Below are positions 38,241 through 49,994 of a stretch of DNA of 64,000 nt, piece after piece. The stretch's first letter is position 1, and every line of letters starts with the position of its first letter. The notes below the pieces were generated by a model. That model searched no databases. It had not been told where the DNA came from and saw only the letters and a program-made list of their open reading frames with translations. The DNA is from Breznakia pachnodae (lineage in GTDB: Bacteria > Bacillota_I > Bacilli_A > Erysipelotrichales > Erysipelotrichaceae), in the NCBI RefSeq assembly GCF_030814225.1, contig NZ_JAUSUR010000002.1, positions 124,001-188,000 on the forward strand, given 5' to 3'. The position numbers and the translations under genes are program-made.

Positions 38241-39446
38241 TTATTTTTCTATTAATTTCAAATATTCTTCTCTTGTATATCCACCATATTCTTTATTAAA
38301 CTCATCAAAAGAAATATCTGGTTCTATCCCAAAGTAACGAAACATAATTTCTCTTTGAGGATGATTTAAGAAATCAGAATAAGGAATATGAGGCTTATTA
38401 TCTTTGTTTAAAATATACATTCCCCCAATTCCACGATTTGACATCTCAAAATATTTATCACATGGGGGCAACTTATTCATTAGTTCTTCAGTACTTTTTA
38501 TTTTCATACCAAATCCCCATGCTAAACTTAATTGTGGTTTATATCCAAGTGATACTAAGTGTTTCAAGTGATCATTATCTTCTACAAGAAATCCTTTACT
38601 ATTACTATTTGGATCATTTGATTTATATAAGATACTACAGTACTGTGGAAGTAAAATATCTTCTTCCTCTAATTTTTTGTGTAGTATTACTGGATATGTA
38701 TTTCTTAAGATGCCATCATCCATTATAATTACTGGAGATTGTAAAGGCTGTTTATAGAGTTCTTCTAAAGTTGGCTTGTCATTATCACTTAAAACATCAA
38801 AAAAACGTAAAACAATAGGTACAGTCATAATATTTTTAAATGGATGATCTTCAGGAATTAGATTTTCTTTTCTATATTCAGAAAACCTTCCAATAATAAG
38901 CGCATATGCAAAGGTCTTCCAATCCAATGCAACTCTTACAATATCACCATTCTTATAGCGAATAGTTTTCTTTGGCAGATTCTTAATATCATCAACCATT
39001 TGTCCCCAATACGAAGGGGCTTCTTTCATTATTGTAGGTATATAATCAATAAAGTCATGAAACTCTTTAATTGTATCTGGAAGAGGAATTATTATTTTTA
39101 AATTATTATGTTCATTGAATACTTCAATATGTTCTTTTTGTGTTTTTGTTGGTTTTGTCACTTTAAAGAATACACCTTTGTGTTTCCTTTTCCCTAACTG
39201 CATTGAATCCAATTTTTTATTCTTTCCTTTTTTCGTAGTTGAAAGTATCCATTCTCTATTTTCAGTTTCCACATTCATATCGGTTTCACTATAAATGCTA
39301 TAGTCACTTGTATAGTTGACTCTTTTCTTTATTGTATCTTTTTCAAAGTACAACGTAGTACCATTCATATCAAACTTATCCCACTTTGGATTAAGTGGTT
39401 CTAATCCAAAAAAGGCTCTTATTTCATCATTAATTAAATGTTCCAC
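38241..39446 (-). CDS. Hypothetical protein with Imm26-like segment
   Basis: 401 residues, soluble. A middle segment (YKNGDIVRVALDWKTFAYALIIGRF, ~168-192) resembles the start of the Imm26 immunity fold (GD-x-x-x-I/A-L...Y-x-x-G/A...GR); this is a tentative pattern match. The rest has no recognised domain. The gene stands alone between terminators and is not close to a toxin gene. Function unknown. Confidence 0.65.
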   Translation of the reverse strand: MEHLINDEIRAFFGLEPLNPKWDKFDMNGTTLYFEKDTIKKRVNYTSDYSIYSETDMNVETENREWILSTTKKGKNKKLDSMQLGKRKHKGVFFKVTKPTKTQKEHIEVFNEHNNLKIIIPLPDTIKEFHDFIDYIPTIMKEAPSYWGQMVDDIKNLPKKTIRYKNGDIVRVALDWKTFAYALIIGRFSEYRKENLIPEDHPFKNIMTVPIVLRFFDVLSDNDKPTLEELYKQPLQSPVIIMDDGILRNTYPVILHKKLEEEDILLPQYCSILYKSNDPNSNSKGFLVEDNDHLKHLVSLGYKPQLSLAWGFGMKIKSTEELMNKLPPCDKYFEMSNRGIGGMYILNKDNKPHIPYSDFLNHPQREIMFRYFGIEPDISFDEFNKEYGGYTREEYLKLIEK

Positions 39447-39510
39447 TATAATTCTCCTTTTGCTTTGTATAGTAACTATTATAGCATATGAAGTTTTTTA
39501 GTAATAAAGC

Positions 39511-39535
39511 AAAAAACTGATGATTTGTTCATCAG
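39511..39535 (-). terminator. Terminator of the small-protein cluster
   Basis: Stem CTGATGA / TCATCAG, 5-base loop, six Ts on the minus strand. Its position after the last paralogue marks the end of one transcription unit. Confidence 0.85.
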
Positions 39536-39543
39536 CTTATTGA

Positions 39544-39771
39544 TTAAAATCCAATATATTCTAGGAATGTATCTTCATCACGATCACCAATTTCAAAGTT
39601 AATGTGTTCGTCATTTCCGTTGTCTTCCTTGAAGTTTTCTTGTACGTAATCTTTAATTGCTTCTTTGTCTAATGAATTCTCTACTTGTTGTGAGATAATT
39701 CCTACAATTGATAATATACTTAATGCGATTACAATTCTTTTTGCTAATTTATTATTTTTTAAGTTGTTCAT
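39544..39771 (-). CDS. Small membrane/secreted paralogue 3 (family A)
   Basis: 75 residues: a basic N-terminus, one hydrophobic helix (IVIALSILSIVGIIS), then an acidic tail ending HINFEIGDRDEDTFLEYIGF. It is one of three tandem paralogues that share the same layout and near-identical C-termini. The helix may be a signal peptide or an anchor, leaving the acidic tail outside. No known family. Last gene of a cluster under a TetR-type repressor. Confidence 0.8.
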   Translation of the reverse strand: MNNLKNNKLAKRIVIALSILSIVGIISQQVENSLDKEAIKDYVQENFKEDNGNDEHINFEIGDRDEDTFLEYIGF

Positions 39772-39806
39772 GTTATTTTCTCCTCTGTTATGTTAACTTT
39801 CTTTAT

Positions 39807-40031
39807 TTAAAATCCGATATACTCTAGAAATGAATCTTCACTACGATCACCAATTTCAAAGTTGATGTGTTCATCATTCTCATTGTCTTCTTTGAAATTT
39901 GTTTGTACATAATCTTTGATTGCTTCTTTGTCTAATGAACTTTCTACCTGTTGTGAGACAATTCCTACGATTGATAATATGCTTAGTCCGATTACGATTC
40001 TTTTTACTAATTTGTTATTTGTATTTTTCAT
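39807..40031 (-). CDS. Small membrane/secreted paralogue 2 (family A)
   Basis: 74 residues, about 85% identical by eye to the 39544-39771 copy (differences mostly at the N-terminus and in DNGND/DNEND). The ending is RSEDSFLEYIGF. GGAG lies upstream. The strong identity points to recent duplication, and the fixed EYIGF terminus suggests it matters for function or processing. Confidence 0.8.
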   Translation of the reverse strand: MKNTNNKLVKRIVIGLSILSIVGIVSQQVESSLDKEAIKDYVQTNFKEDNENDEHINFEIGDRSEDSFLEYIGF

Positions 40032-40059
40032 GATTTTTCTCCTTATTTTTCTTTATCTG

Positions 40060-40284
40060 TTAAAATCCAATGTATTCTAGAAATGAGTCTTCATTTTGGT
40101 TCCCATTTTCAAAGTTAATATGTTCTTCATTATTGTCATCTTCTTTAAAGTTTTCTTGTACATATGCTTTTACTTCTTCTTTGTCTAATTCTTTTTCTAC
40201 TTGTTGTGATAATACTCCTACGATTGATAATACACTTACTGCTACGACTACCTTTGCTACTAATTTGTTATTTGATTTTTTCAT
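40060..40284 (-). CDS. Small membrane/secreted paralogue 1 (family A)
   Basis: 74 residues and the most divergent of the three: hydrophobic helix VVVAVSVLSIVGVLS, acidic middle, same end NEDSFLEYIGF. GGAG is placed before the ATG. It begins 25 bases after the 85-residue family-B gene. Confidence 0.8.
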   Translation of the reverse strand: MKKSNNKLVAKVVVAVSVLSIVGVLSQQVEKELDKEEVKAYVQENFKEDDNNEEHINFENGNQNEDSFLEYIGF

Positions 40285-40309
40285 GATTTTCTCCTCTTAC
40301 TTTCTTTGT

Positions 40310-40567
40310 TTATTTCACGAATGGTATTTTATTTTTTAATTGTGCTTTTGCTGTTTGGAAGAATGCTTCCATTACTGCTTGTATTTCATCTGTTTCAATA
40401 TTTGTTGCTTCATGTACGTATTGTACGATTGCTTCTTTATGCTTTTCTCTTCCTTTAAACATTTGTCCTTCACAATACTTTTCGTATGCCTTTAAAATTT
40501 TTGCACTCTTTACTTCTTCTACATTTGATACTCTACTTACTTCTCTGATCATTTCTTGATTGTTCAT
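40310..40567 (-). CDS. Small helical paralogue (family B), copy 2
   Basis: 85 residues, all helical, no membrane segment. Opens MNNQEMIREVSRVSNVEEVK and closes EIQAVMEAFFQTAKAQLKNK-IPF. The closing half resembles the helix pair of HU/IHF DNA-binding proteins (x-VM-E-AFF-x-T-K-x-L...), but the DNA-binding arms are missing. That likeness is from pattern only. AAGGAG precedes the ATG. Confidence 0.75.
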   Translation of the reverse strand: MNNQEMIREVSRVSNVEEVKSAKILKAYEKYCEGQMFKGREKHKEAIVQYVHEATNIETDEIQAVMEAFFQTAKAQLKNKIPFVK

Positions 40568-40611
40568 GTTCTTTCTCCTTTAGATTTTTGAATTTTCTTT
40601 TTATTTTGATT

Positions 40612-40878
40612 TTATTGTTCTTTTTTAGTGAATGGAATTTTGTTTTTCATTTGCTTCTTAAATGTTTTGAAGAATGCTTCCATCACTGGTTGTACTTCAT
40701 CTGCGTCAATGCTTGTTGCTTCTGTAATATACGCTACAATTACTTCCATATGTTTTGCACTTACTTTAAATACATTTGTTTCACAATACTTTTCATATGC
40801 TTTTAAGATCTCTGCACCCTTTAATTCTTCTACGTTTGATACTCTACTTATTTCTTTAATCATTTCACGGTTATTCAT
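40612..40878 (-). CDS. Small helical paralogue (family B), copy 1
   Basis: 88 residues, clearly paralogous to the 40310-40567 protein from end to end (MNNREMIKEISRVSNVEELK..., EVQPVMEAFFKTFKKQMKNK-IPF). AAGGAGG sits 8-9 bases before the ATG and the TetR-type operator lies directly upstream of that. First gene of the 2+3 small-protein set. Function unknown. Confidence 0.75.
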   Translation of the reverse strand: MNNREMIKEISRVSNVEELKGAEILKAYEKYCETNVFKVSAKHMEVIVAYITEATSIDADEVQPVMEAFFKTFKKQMKNKIPFTKKEQ

Positions 40879-40893
40879 TTTTCTTTCCTCCTT

Positions 40894-40908
40894 GACCGAC
40901 CGTCGGTC
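40894..40908. promoter_or_regulatory. TetR-type operator 2 (before small-protein genes)
   Basis: GACCGACCGTCGGTC: two 7-base arms, perfectly inverted around one base, typical of TetR-family sites. It lies just upstream of the ribosome site of the first family-B gene. A related element lies at the tetR promoter. Confidence 0.8.
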
Positions 40909-40947
40909 TTTTTGATTGTGTTTTTTAACTCAACTGTTACGTTGAGT

Positions 40948-41595
40948 TTATTTTGATAATACTTTATTTAGTTGTTGTTGCATATCCTTCATATTAATCT
41001 TTGTTTCATTTACACCTAATACCCGAAAGATTACGGTAATAAGTGACTGTATTCTTTGCTGAGGATCTTCATGTCCTTCGCTTACAATTCTTGAATCTAA
41101 TAATGTCTGAATCCCTGCTGTCAGAAACTGAATTGATTCCAAAGGGTATGCTGTATTGAACTCCCCTGTTTTATTTCCTTCTTCAATTACTTCTGCCAGA
41201 ATTGGACATATATATTCAATTGTTCTTTCTAATGATCTCTGTTTCATAAATGCGTTCTCAGTATATTGAAACTGTTCACTCAGCTGACTCTTTGTATCTT
41301 CTGGGTTAGCTGATTGTGATAGAAAGAATGTCATCAATTTTTCAAATGGTTTTAATTGTTTATCTTCAACAATCTTTTTTACTGCTTCAACTTCATGTTG
41401 GACAATTCGGATGATAACAGCATCCATTACTTCTTCTTTAGATTTGAAATAGTGATAGAAGGTACCTTTTGCTATTCCTATTGATTTAAGAATATCATTG
41501 ATTGTTGTTTTTTCATAACTCTTGGAAATGAATAATGACTCTGCAGTATCAAGTATTTCATTTCTTCTTTCTTCATGTTCTTTTACTACTCTCAT
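40948..41595 (-). CDS. TetR family transcriptional regulator
   Basis: 215 residues. Helix-turn-helix at residues ~10-55 (ILDTAESLFISKSYEKTTI, IGIAKGTFYHYFKSKEEV). The C-terminal ligand domain is unassigned. Two copies of a GACCG-type operator, one at its own promoter and one before the five small genes, indicate autoregulation and control of that cluster. No transporter is nearby, unlike many TetR loci. Confidence 0.9.
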   Translation of the reverse strand: MRVVKEHEERRNEILDTAESLFISKSYEKTTINDILKSIGIAKGTFYHYFKSKEEVMDAVIIRIVQHEVEAVKKIVEDKQLKPFEKLMTFFLSQSANPEDTKSQLSEQFQYTENAFMKQRSLERTIEYICPILAEVIEEGNKTGEFNTAYPLESIQFLTAGIQTLLDSRIVSEGHEDPQQRIQSLITVIFRVLGVNETKINMKDMQQQLNKVLSK

Positions 41596-41611
41596 ATGTA
41601 TCCTTTCTCTA

Positions 41612-41664
41612 GACCGTCGGTCGGTCTACACTTATAATATACTATCACGTCAAACATATGTCAA
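41612..41664 (-). promoter_or_regulatory. tetR promoter with operator 1
   Basis: TTGACA (41659-41664), 17 bases, TATATT (41636-41641), a near-consensus promoter. The operator GACCGTCGGTCGGTC (41612-41626) overlaps the predicted start of transcription, so the regulator should repress itself and read-through into the small genes. Confidence 0.85.
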
Positions 41665-41780
41665 CACTTTTTTTAAACTTTTTTTGAAAAAGTTAATTGT
41701 CAAAGTAAACGAAACAAAGTATTTCATTAAATATAAGAAAGATACTGATATATAATTTATAAATATTACTAGCATGCAAA

Positions 41781-41811
41781 ATAAAACCCTAAGTTCATTA
41801 CTTAAGGTTTT
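41781..41811 (-). terminator. Terminator of the bgl operon
   Basis: Stem AAAACCTTAAGT / ACTTAGGGTTTT then ATTTT on the minus strand, overlapping the stop of the NTF2-like gene. Confidence 0.75.
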
Positions 41812-42743
41812 ACATCAGTATTAATCCCAAATACTCCTATGTCATAAACTATTTTATCCGTAATCCAGTTGTTTTCTATTTTTTTTAAGTAGAATGTATA
41901 GTTTACGGTATAAAACATAGTGTCTTTATTATCTTTTGTAATAGTGTTTGTTCCTATTCTATGTGGCTCATGTCTAAAAACAGTCATAATTGCTTTATTT
42001 TCATCTATAGTAATTTTATCTACATAACCAACATGTGACATTAAATTTTCTTTATTTCTTTTTTGCTTAAACATCTGAATTAATGATTCTCTTCCATAAA
42101 TTGAATTTTCTTGTATGTCTGAGAATACATTTTCTGATAATACTGACTTAGTTATTTCAAAATCATTATAATCAATTCCCCATGCATATCTATTATAAAC
42201 ATCCATTATTTTTTCTTTTTCACTCCACTCATCTGAGTAATCATAATTTCTCCATGGAGCCTCAATATTAGAATTGATTGGATAATTTTTGTAACCATTA
42301 TATATTGTGAAATCCATTAGCTTCCACCAATCACTAACAAAAGATGTATTTCCATCAATCATATCTAAGCCATATTTCAGTTTTGCTATTTTCCAATCTA
42401 AACCACTTTTTTCATAATAAACTAAGTATCTTCCTCCAAACTGAAGATAATGAAAATAATTATCTTTTTCATAACCAACCAAGGCTACTACATATACACT
42501 TTGAATTCCTGTCTTATCATTTGTAAACACTGAGTTATTAAATAACCTATATCTAGAATAGTCTAAATCTGGACCTTTCCATTTGAATATTTCTTTAGCT
42601 GTTTCTATATTACTGAAATTCCCAAAAATAGTTGTTTCAAATTCTACATTATCTGCGAAATTAATATCAAAACAATCAAATTTATTTTTTTCCAAACCAT
42701 TAATAAAAGTATCAAATATTTCTTTTATTATTTTTCTACTCAT
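41802..42743 (-). CDS. Tandem NTF2-like (SnoaL) protein in the beta-glucoside operon
   Basis: 313 residues, cytosolic. Two NTF2-like halves (~1-150 and ~165-313): IIKEIFDTFINGLEKNKFDCF with a DWK-IAKLK strand, then KEKIMDVYNRYAWGIDYNDFE with a NNWITDKIVYD strand. NTF2/SnoaL folds are small-molecule cages or cyclase/isomerase-like pockets. It lies 3 bases after bglA, so it probably handles the same aglycones or glycosides. Substrate unknown. Confidence 0.7.
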   Translation of the reverse strand: MSRKIIKEIFDTFINGLEKNKFDCFDINFADNVEFETTIFGNFSNIETAKEIFKWKGPDLDYSRYRLFNNSVFTNDKTGIQSVYVVALVGYEKDNYFHYLQFGGRYLVYYEKSGLDWKIAKLKYGLDMIDGNTSFVSDWWKLMDFTIYNGYKNYPINSNIEAPWRNYDYSDEWSEKEKIMDVYNRYAWGIDYNDFEITKSVLSENVFSDIQENSIYGRESLIQMFKQKRNKENLMSHVGYVDKITIDENKAIMTVFRHEPHRIGTNTITKDNKDTMFYTVNYTFYLKKIENNWITDKIVYDIGVFGINTDVKP

Positions 42744-42746
42744 AAG

Positions 42747-45978
<3,232 letters not shown>

Positions 45979-46037
45979 ATGTTTTCTCCTTAAATAAATA
46001 AAAACCCAAACAATCACAAAAAATGTAATCATTCAGG

Positions 46038-46898
46038 TTATGCCTTTTCAGTAACAATCCTGTCTTTCTTTTCATCTCTTAATATTCTCTGAATATGAAT
46101 TGTGAGATATAACAATTCATTATCTTGTATATCCACATTATACTTTTTTTCAATAAACTGTTTGATTTTAATTGAACAGTTATATGCTTCAACATAATTT
46201 ATTTTAATATTCCTTAGTAAGTCATCATCTTCTTCAAGTCGTTCTCCCCTTAAAATTCGATAAGCAAAATATTTTAAATGAGTGATTAATCTTGAATAAT
46301 TCATAGTTCCTTCATCCAAAATTATAGCTAGATGAATTCTTATAATTTGAACTATTTCCTGAATCAATTTTGTAATCTGCTGACTCAAATGTGTATCATC
46401 TCCATACATTGCATTCACAAAGTGAAAAACAATATATCCTGCTTCATCTTCTGGGAAGTGAATACCCGTTTTTAACTCAACCATATTCAATGATGCCAAT
46501 GCAACTGCATATTCTTCTGGATAAAATCTTTTCAAATCCCAAAGCATCATGTTTTTGAATTTAATCCCATCTTTTTGTCTCTCAATGGCAAAGTTCAAAT
46601 GATCCGTCAAAGTAAGATAAATATTATTATGAAATTTCGTTTTCAGAAGTGATTGAGCATACTCAATTATTTCACTAGATAATTCAAAAATATCTGGTGA
46701 AATATTATTGATTAAATTCATTAAATCATTCGATTCTTTTTCTATAAAGATTTGTGTCGCCGTTTCTTCGTCAATAATCTCTCCAATTTTCTTATTAAAC
46801 CCAAGTCCTTTCCCTATTAATATTTTATCGATATCATTCTCATCTTTGGCCTGAATTACATTATTATTGTAGATTCTCATAATAACTAGCTTTTTCAA
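46038..46898 (-). CDS. licT: BglG/LicT family transcriptional antiterminator
   Basis: 286 residues: an RNA-binding CAT domain (NNNVIQAKDENDIDKILIGKG) followed by two PRD domains with conserved His (e.g. LTDHLNFAIER, YIVFHFVNAMYG, LTIHIQRIL). A TTG at 46898 has GAGGTG 5 bases upstream; the ATG at 46880 has none, so TTG is preferred. It should bind the RAT site in its own leader, and PTS phosphorylation of the PRDs would tune it. Confidence 0.93.
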   Translation of the reverse strand: MKKLVIMRIYNNNVIQAKDENDIDKILIGKGLGFNKKIGEIIDEETATQIFIEKESNDLMNLINNISPDIFELSSEIIEYAQSLLKTKFHNNIYLTLTDHLNFAIERQKDGIKFKNMMLWDLKRFYPEEYAVALASLNMVELKTGIHFPEDEAGYIVFHFVNAMYGDDTHLSQQITKLIQEIVQIIRIHLAIILDEGTMNYSRLITHLKYFAYRILRGERLEEDDDLLRNIKINYVEAYNCSIKIKQFIEKKYNVDIQDNELLYLTIHIQRILRDEKKDRIVTEKA

Positions 46899-46941
46899 AA
46901 AATCACCTCACAAACCAATAATTTTTCAAGAGATTACGTAC

Positions 46942-46997
46942 AAAAAAAACCTGTTCTCTACTATGTGTGCACAACAAACAATAGTCGACCTAGGTTT
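46942..46997 (-). terminator. LicT-controlled leader terminator
   Basis: On the minus strand AACCT...ACTAT pairs with ATAGT...AGGTT followed by a long T run. Its 5' arm overlaps the 3' end of the RAT element, the standard arrangement for mutually exclusive folding. Confidence 0.75.
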
Positions 46998-47023
46998 CGC
47001 CTTTTCATATAAAGTAACAATCC
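46993..47023 (-). promoter_or_regulatory. RAT antiterminator element
   Basis: GGATTGTTACTTT...GGCGAAACC on the minus strand matches the ribonucleic antiterminator of BglG/LicT operons (GGATTGTTAC...GGCAAAACC). Confidence 0.9.
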
Positions 47024-47037
47024 TTATTGTCACTTTT

Positions 47038-47065
47038 ATTATAGCATGATTATTTTATCGTGCAA
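47038..47065 (-). promoter_or_regulatory. Promoter of the bgl operon
   Basis: TTGCAC (47060-47065), 16 bases, TATAAT (47038-47043). The RAT element starts 15 bases downstream. Confidence 0.75.
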
Positions 47066-47154
47066 TATGCAATTTTATTATTAAATTCTAAGTTGTGATT
47101 ATTGTTACTAAAAAAGGCTCCCAACATAGTTTGTCAGCAACCTTTGATGTATTT

Positions 47155-47589
47155 CTATTTTATTTCTTCAAGACGGAAAATAAAATCATCTCCATCTTCA
47201 ATTACTAATTTATCAATTGTATCGCACCCATTGTTCTCAAGACACTGAACATTATTTTCTGAATAATAATTCCAGTATAGATTCTCTTCCTGATCTTCGA
47301 CGATTAATGTATCTTCTCCAAGACCAACGATTCTTACTTCTCCCTCATTACTTCCTGATTCAAACTTAATTTCGTTTTGGTCATTCAGTTCTGTAAGTAG
47401 TTCATCTAATTCTGTTTGTGTTGTTTCTATATCTTCATCATATACAACATCATCTTTATCATCAATGATGGTAACATGAATTACTTTTCCATGTCGGTTT
47501 GTTACAACTGTATAAACTGCAAAGATTGCAACAATTACAACTATAGAAAATAGTATAAGAATTAATGTCTTTCGTGTGCTGTGTTTCAT
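47155..47589 (-). CDS. Membrane-anchored DUF4430-like protein
   Basis: 144 residues: one N-terminal membrane helix (LILILFSIVVIVAIFAVYTVV), then an outside domain with LLTELNDQN, NLYWNYYSEN and LVIEDGDDFIFRLEE, a layout matching the DUF4430 (transcobalamin-like) fold. DUF4430 proteins are often beside corrinoid or sugar uptake genes, but none is here. It starts 6 bases after the kinase-like gene, likely the same transcript. Ligand unknown. Confidence 0.7.
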   Translation of the reverse strand: MKHSTRKTLILILFSIVVIVAIFAVYTVVTNRHGKVIHVTIIDDKDDVVYDEDIETTQTELDELLTELNDQNEIKFESGSNEGEVRIVGLGEDTLIVEDQEENLYWNYYSENNVQCLENNGCDTIDKLVIEDGDDFIFRLEEIK

Positions 47590-47595
47590 TTTTTT

Positions 47596-48210
47596 CTACT
47601 GTCTCCCTCGAATATATGCAACAATAACATCTGCAGCATGCTCAAGGCCTACCTTCGATGTGTTCACTACTAAATCATAATTTCCTATCTTACCCCAAAT
47701 TTGATTACTGAAATAATTATAATAATTTGCCCTACGTTTGTCCATATCCGCCAAAGTTTTTTCAATCCCTTCAGCTTCTTCATGGTAATCTTCAATTGCT
47801 CTTTTCTTTTTATCTTCAGGATTTGCACTAATATATACCATTACTGCATCTGAGTTATCTCTTAAGATGTAGTCCGAACATCTACCTAAGATAACACAAG
47901 AATCCTTCGCAACATTTTCAATCACCTCTTTTTGTACCTGATAAATCTTTTCATGCATTGATAGTTCACCCAAGACAGAACTTGGCCCGATAAACTTTGT
48001 TGTTGGAATACTAAGATAATATTCTTTCTTACTCACCTGATCATATATCTGATCATATAATTCTTTATCAATTCCACTTTGCTCGTTGATCTGCAAGAGT
48101 AATTCTTTATCATAGTATGGAATGTTTAGTTTTTGTGACAGGAGTTTTGCCACTTCTTTTCCACCACTCCCATATTCTCTTGAAATCGTAATAACCACTT
48201 TTTTGCTCAT
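47596..48210 (-). CDS. Cytidylate kinase-like family protein
   Basis: 204 residues. Starts VVITISREYGSGGKEVAKLLS (P-loop-like) and has VILGRCSDYILRD and a lid region with basic residues. This is the widespread 'cytidylate kinase-like' family, related to Cmk but of uncertain substrate. GGAGGT precedes the start. Cotranscribed with the DUF4430 gene. Confidence 0.85.
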   Translation of the reverse strand: MSKKVVITISREYGSGGKEVAKLLSQKLNIPYYDKELLLQINEQSGIDKELYDQIYDQVSKKEYYLSIPTTKFIGPSSVLGELSMHEKIYQVQKEVIENVAKDSCVILGRCSDYILRDNSDAVMVYISANPEDKKKRAIEDYHEEAEGIEKTLADMDKRRANYYNYFSNQIWGKIGNYDLVVNTSKVGLEHAADVIVAYIRGRQ

Positions 48211-48406
48211 GATGGACCTCCTTGATATATGTTTATTATACCATTCTAAGAAATTAATAAAACTTAAATTACTGCTTATTTATATCATAAGCAAAAAGAA
48301 TGCTATACTTATAGATGAAACAAAGTACCTGTTTTAGGCAATGTAAAGACATTTTGATAGTGCTTTATTTCATTGATTGTTATAGTTGAAATACAAAGGA
48401 GAACTT

Positions 48407-48967
48407 ATGAATATCGCAAATCAGTTAAAGACATTTCGAAGTAGTAGACAGATATCACAAGATGAACTTGCTGATATCATCCATGTATCAAGACAGACCA
48501 TTTCCAGTTGGGAGAATAATCGAAGTTATCCTGACATTCACAGTTTAATCTTACTGAGCGAGTTTTATGAGGTTTCTTTAGATGAACTAGTTAAAGGAGA
48601 TATAACAATGATGAAAGAAAAACTAGAAATAAGAAAAATGAATCGTCTATCATATTTAATGCTTACTTGTTTTTGCATGATGGTAGTTACAATGCCAATT
48701 GGGGCGAACTTTGGAACTCTATATTTTTTGATTCCACTATTCTTTATGATTAGTATGCTGATTATCAGTTTGCGTTTAGAAAAACTAAAGAAGGAAAAGA
48801 ACATTCAGACATATGAAGAAATATTAAATTATATAGAAACTGGTGCTTTACCAAATCCAAATAAAACAAAGTCCAGAAAAAAAATCATTATAGAACGAAT
48901 TCTATTTGCTGTTGGTTCCGCTGTTGTAGCATTTGTTTTAGTTTATACATTTATGAAGATATTTTAA
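48407..48967 (+). CDS. XRE-family regulator with membrane helices
   Basis: 186 residues from ATG 48407 (AAAGGAG 7 bases upstream; the frame to 48386 has none). HTH at ~5-58 (ISQDELADIIHVSRQTIS). Then a linker, two membrane helices (LSYLMLTCFCMMVVTMP, LYFLIPLFFMISMLII) and a third near the C-terminus (FAVGSAVVAFVLVYTF). A membrane-bound one-component regulator; target and signal unknown. Monocistronic. Confidence 0.85.
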   Translation: MNIANQLKTFRSSRQISQDELADIIHVSRQTISSWENNRSYPDIHSLILLSEFYEVSLDELVKGDITMMKEKLEIRKMNRLSYLMLTCFCMMVVTMPIGANFGTLYFLIPLFFMISMLIISLRLEKLKKEKNIQTYEEILNYIETGALPNPNKTKSRKKIIIERILFAVGSAVVAFVLVYTFMKIF

Positions 48968-48996
48968 AAGGTAGAAATCAGTGGATTTCTACCTTT
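48966..48996. terminator. Bidirectional terminator
   Basis: Thirteen-base stem AAAGGTAGAAATC / GATTTCTACCTTT, between two convergent genes (the plus-strand XRE gene and minus-strand prs). Confidence 0.85.
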
Positions 48997-49001
48997 GTGT
49001 T

Positions 49002-49976
49002 TTATGATTCCGATGCTGTGTAACTAAACTTTTGTAGCATTTCACTTACTGACTTACCATCTTCGATTCTTTCAATCGTAGATGCAAGTACTTCCGCTAC
49101 ACTGATTACTCTCATCTTCTTTAAGTCATCTAATTTATCGCTTTGATCAATTGTATTTGTACAAACGAACTCAACAATGCGAGAGTTGTTGATTCTTTCT
49201 ACTGCTGGTCCAGATAATACTCCATGTACACATGCTGTGTATACTTCAGTAGCACCTTTCTTATACAACATATCAATTCCCGCCATCAATGTTCCTGCAG
49301 TATCTACAATATCATCAATAACGATTGCTTTCTTTCCTTTAACATCTCCAATCAAATTCATAGCTTCTGCTACATTTGGTTTTGGACGACGTTTATCTAT
49401 AATAGCTAATGGACAATCTAGTGCTTTGGCTAGTTTGCGAGCTCTGGTTGTTCCACCATGGTCTGGTGATACCACAACGATGTCTTTCCCCATTTTCTTT
49501 TCCAAGAAATAATTACCAATAAGACACATTGCGCTAATATCATCAGCAGGAATATTGAAGAATCCCTGAATCTGACTTGCATGCAACTCCATCGTAATTA
49601 CACGAGTTGCTCCAGCTGCCTGTAATAAATCTGCTACAAGTTTTGCTGTAATCGGCTGACGTGGTTTCGCTTTACGATCCTGACGCGCATATCCAAAGTA
49701 TGGCATAATTACACTGATGCTTTTTGCACTTGCTCTTTTACATGCATCAATTGCAATTAAGATCTCCATAAGGTTACTTGAAACAGGTGCACTAGTTGAT
49801 TGAACTAGAAATACATCTTTTCCACGAACAGTTTCTTGTAACTGTACCATAATCTCTCCATCAGCAAAATGTGTTACGTCACACTTTCCTAATGGTAAAC
49901 CTGCATGTTTACAAATTTCTTTCGCTAATTCAACGCTTGAAGTTAATGAAAACACGATTGCTCTATTCTTGTCCAT
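49002..49976 (-). CDS. prs: Ribose-phosphate pyrophosphokinase
   Basis: 324 residues. Contains HFADGEIMVQ, PYFGYARQDRK, ELHASQIQGFF and the PRPP loop AIVIDDIVDTAGT. Makes PRPP, the substrate that purF uses. It starts 18 bases after the GlmU-like gene; glmU-prs is also the B. subtilis order. Confidence 0.96.
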   Translation of the reverse strand: MDKNRAIVFSLTSSVELAKEICKHAGLPLGKCDVTHFADGEIMVQLQETVRGKDVFLVQSTSAPVSSNLMEILIAIDACKRASAKSISVIMPYFGYARQDRKAKPRQPITAKLVADLLQAAGATRVITMELHASQIQGFFNIPADDISAMCLIGNYFLEKKMGKDIVVVSPDHGGTTRARKLAKALDCPLAIIDKRRPKPNVAEAMNLIGDVKGKKAIVIDDIVDTAGTLMAGIDMLYKKGATEVYTACVHGVLSGPAVERINNSRIVEFVCTNTIDQSDKLDDLKKMRVISVAEVLASTIERIEDGKSVSEMLQKFSYTASES

Positions 49977-49994
49977 TTTGTCTTGTTTCTCCTC

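Noticed and set aside
38241..39446. Assigning the 401-residue protein as an Imm26 immunity protein
   Set aside because: Only a short segment resembles that fold, the protein is much longer, and no toxin gene is adjacent; left as hypothetical.
40918..40942. Hairpin AACTCAAC/GTTGAGTT as a tetR terminator
   Set aside because: On the minus strand it is followed by A residues, not T residues, so intrinsic termination in that direction is unlikely.
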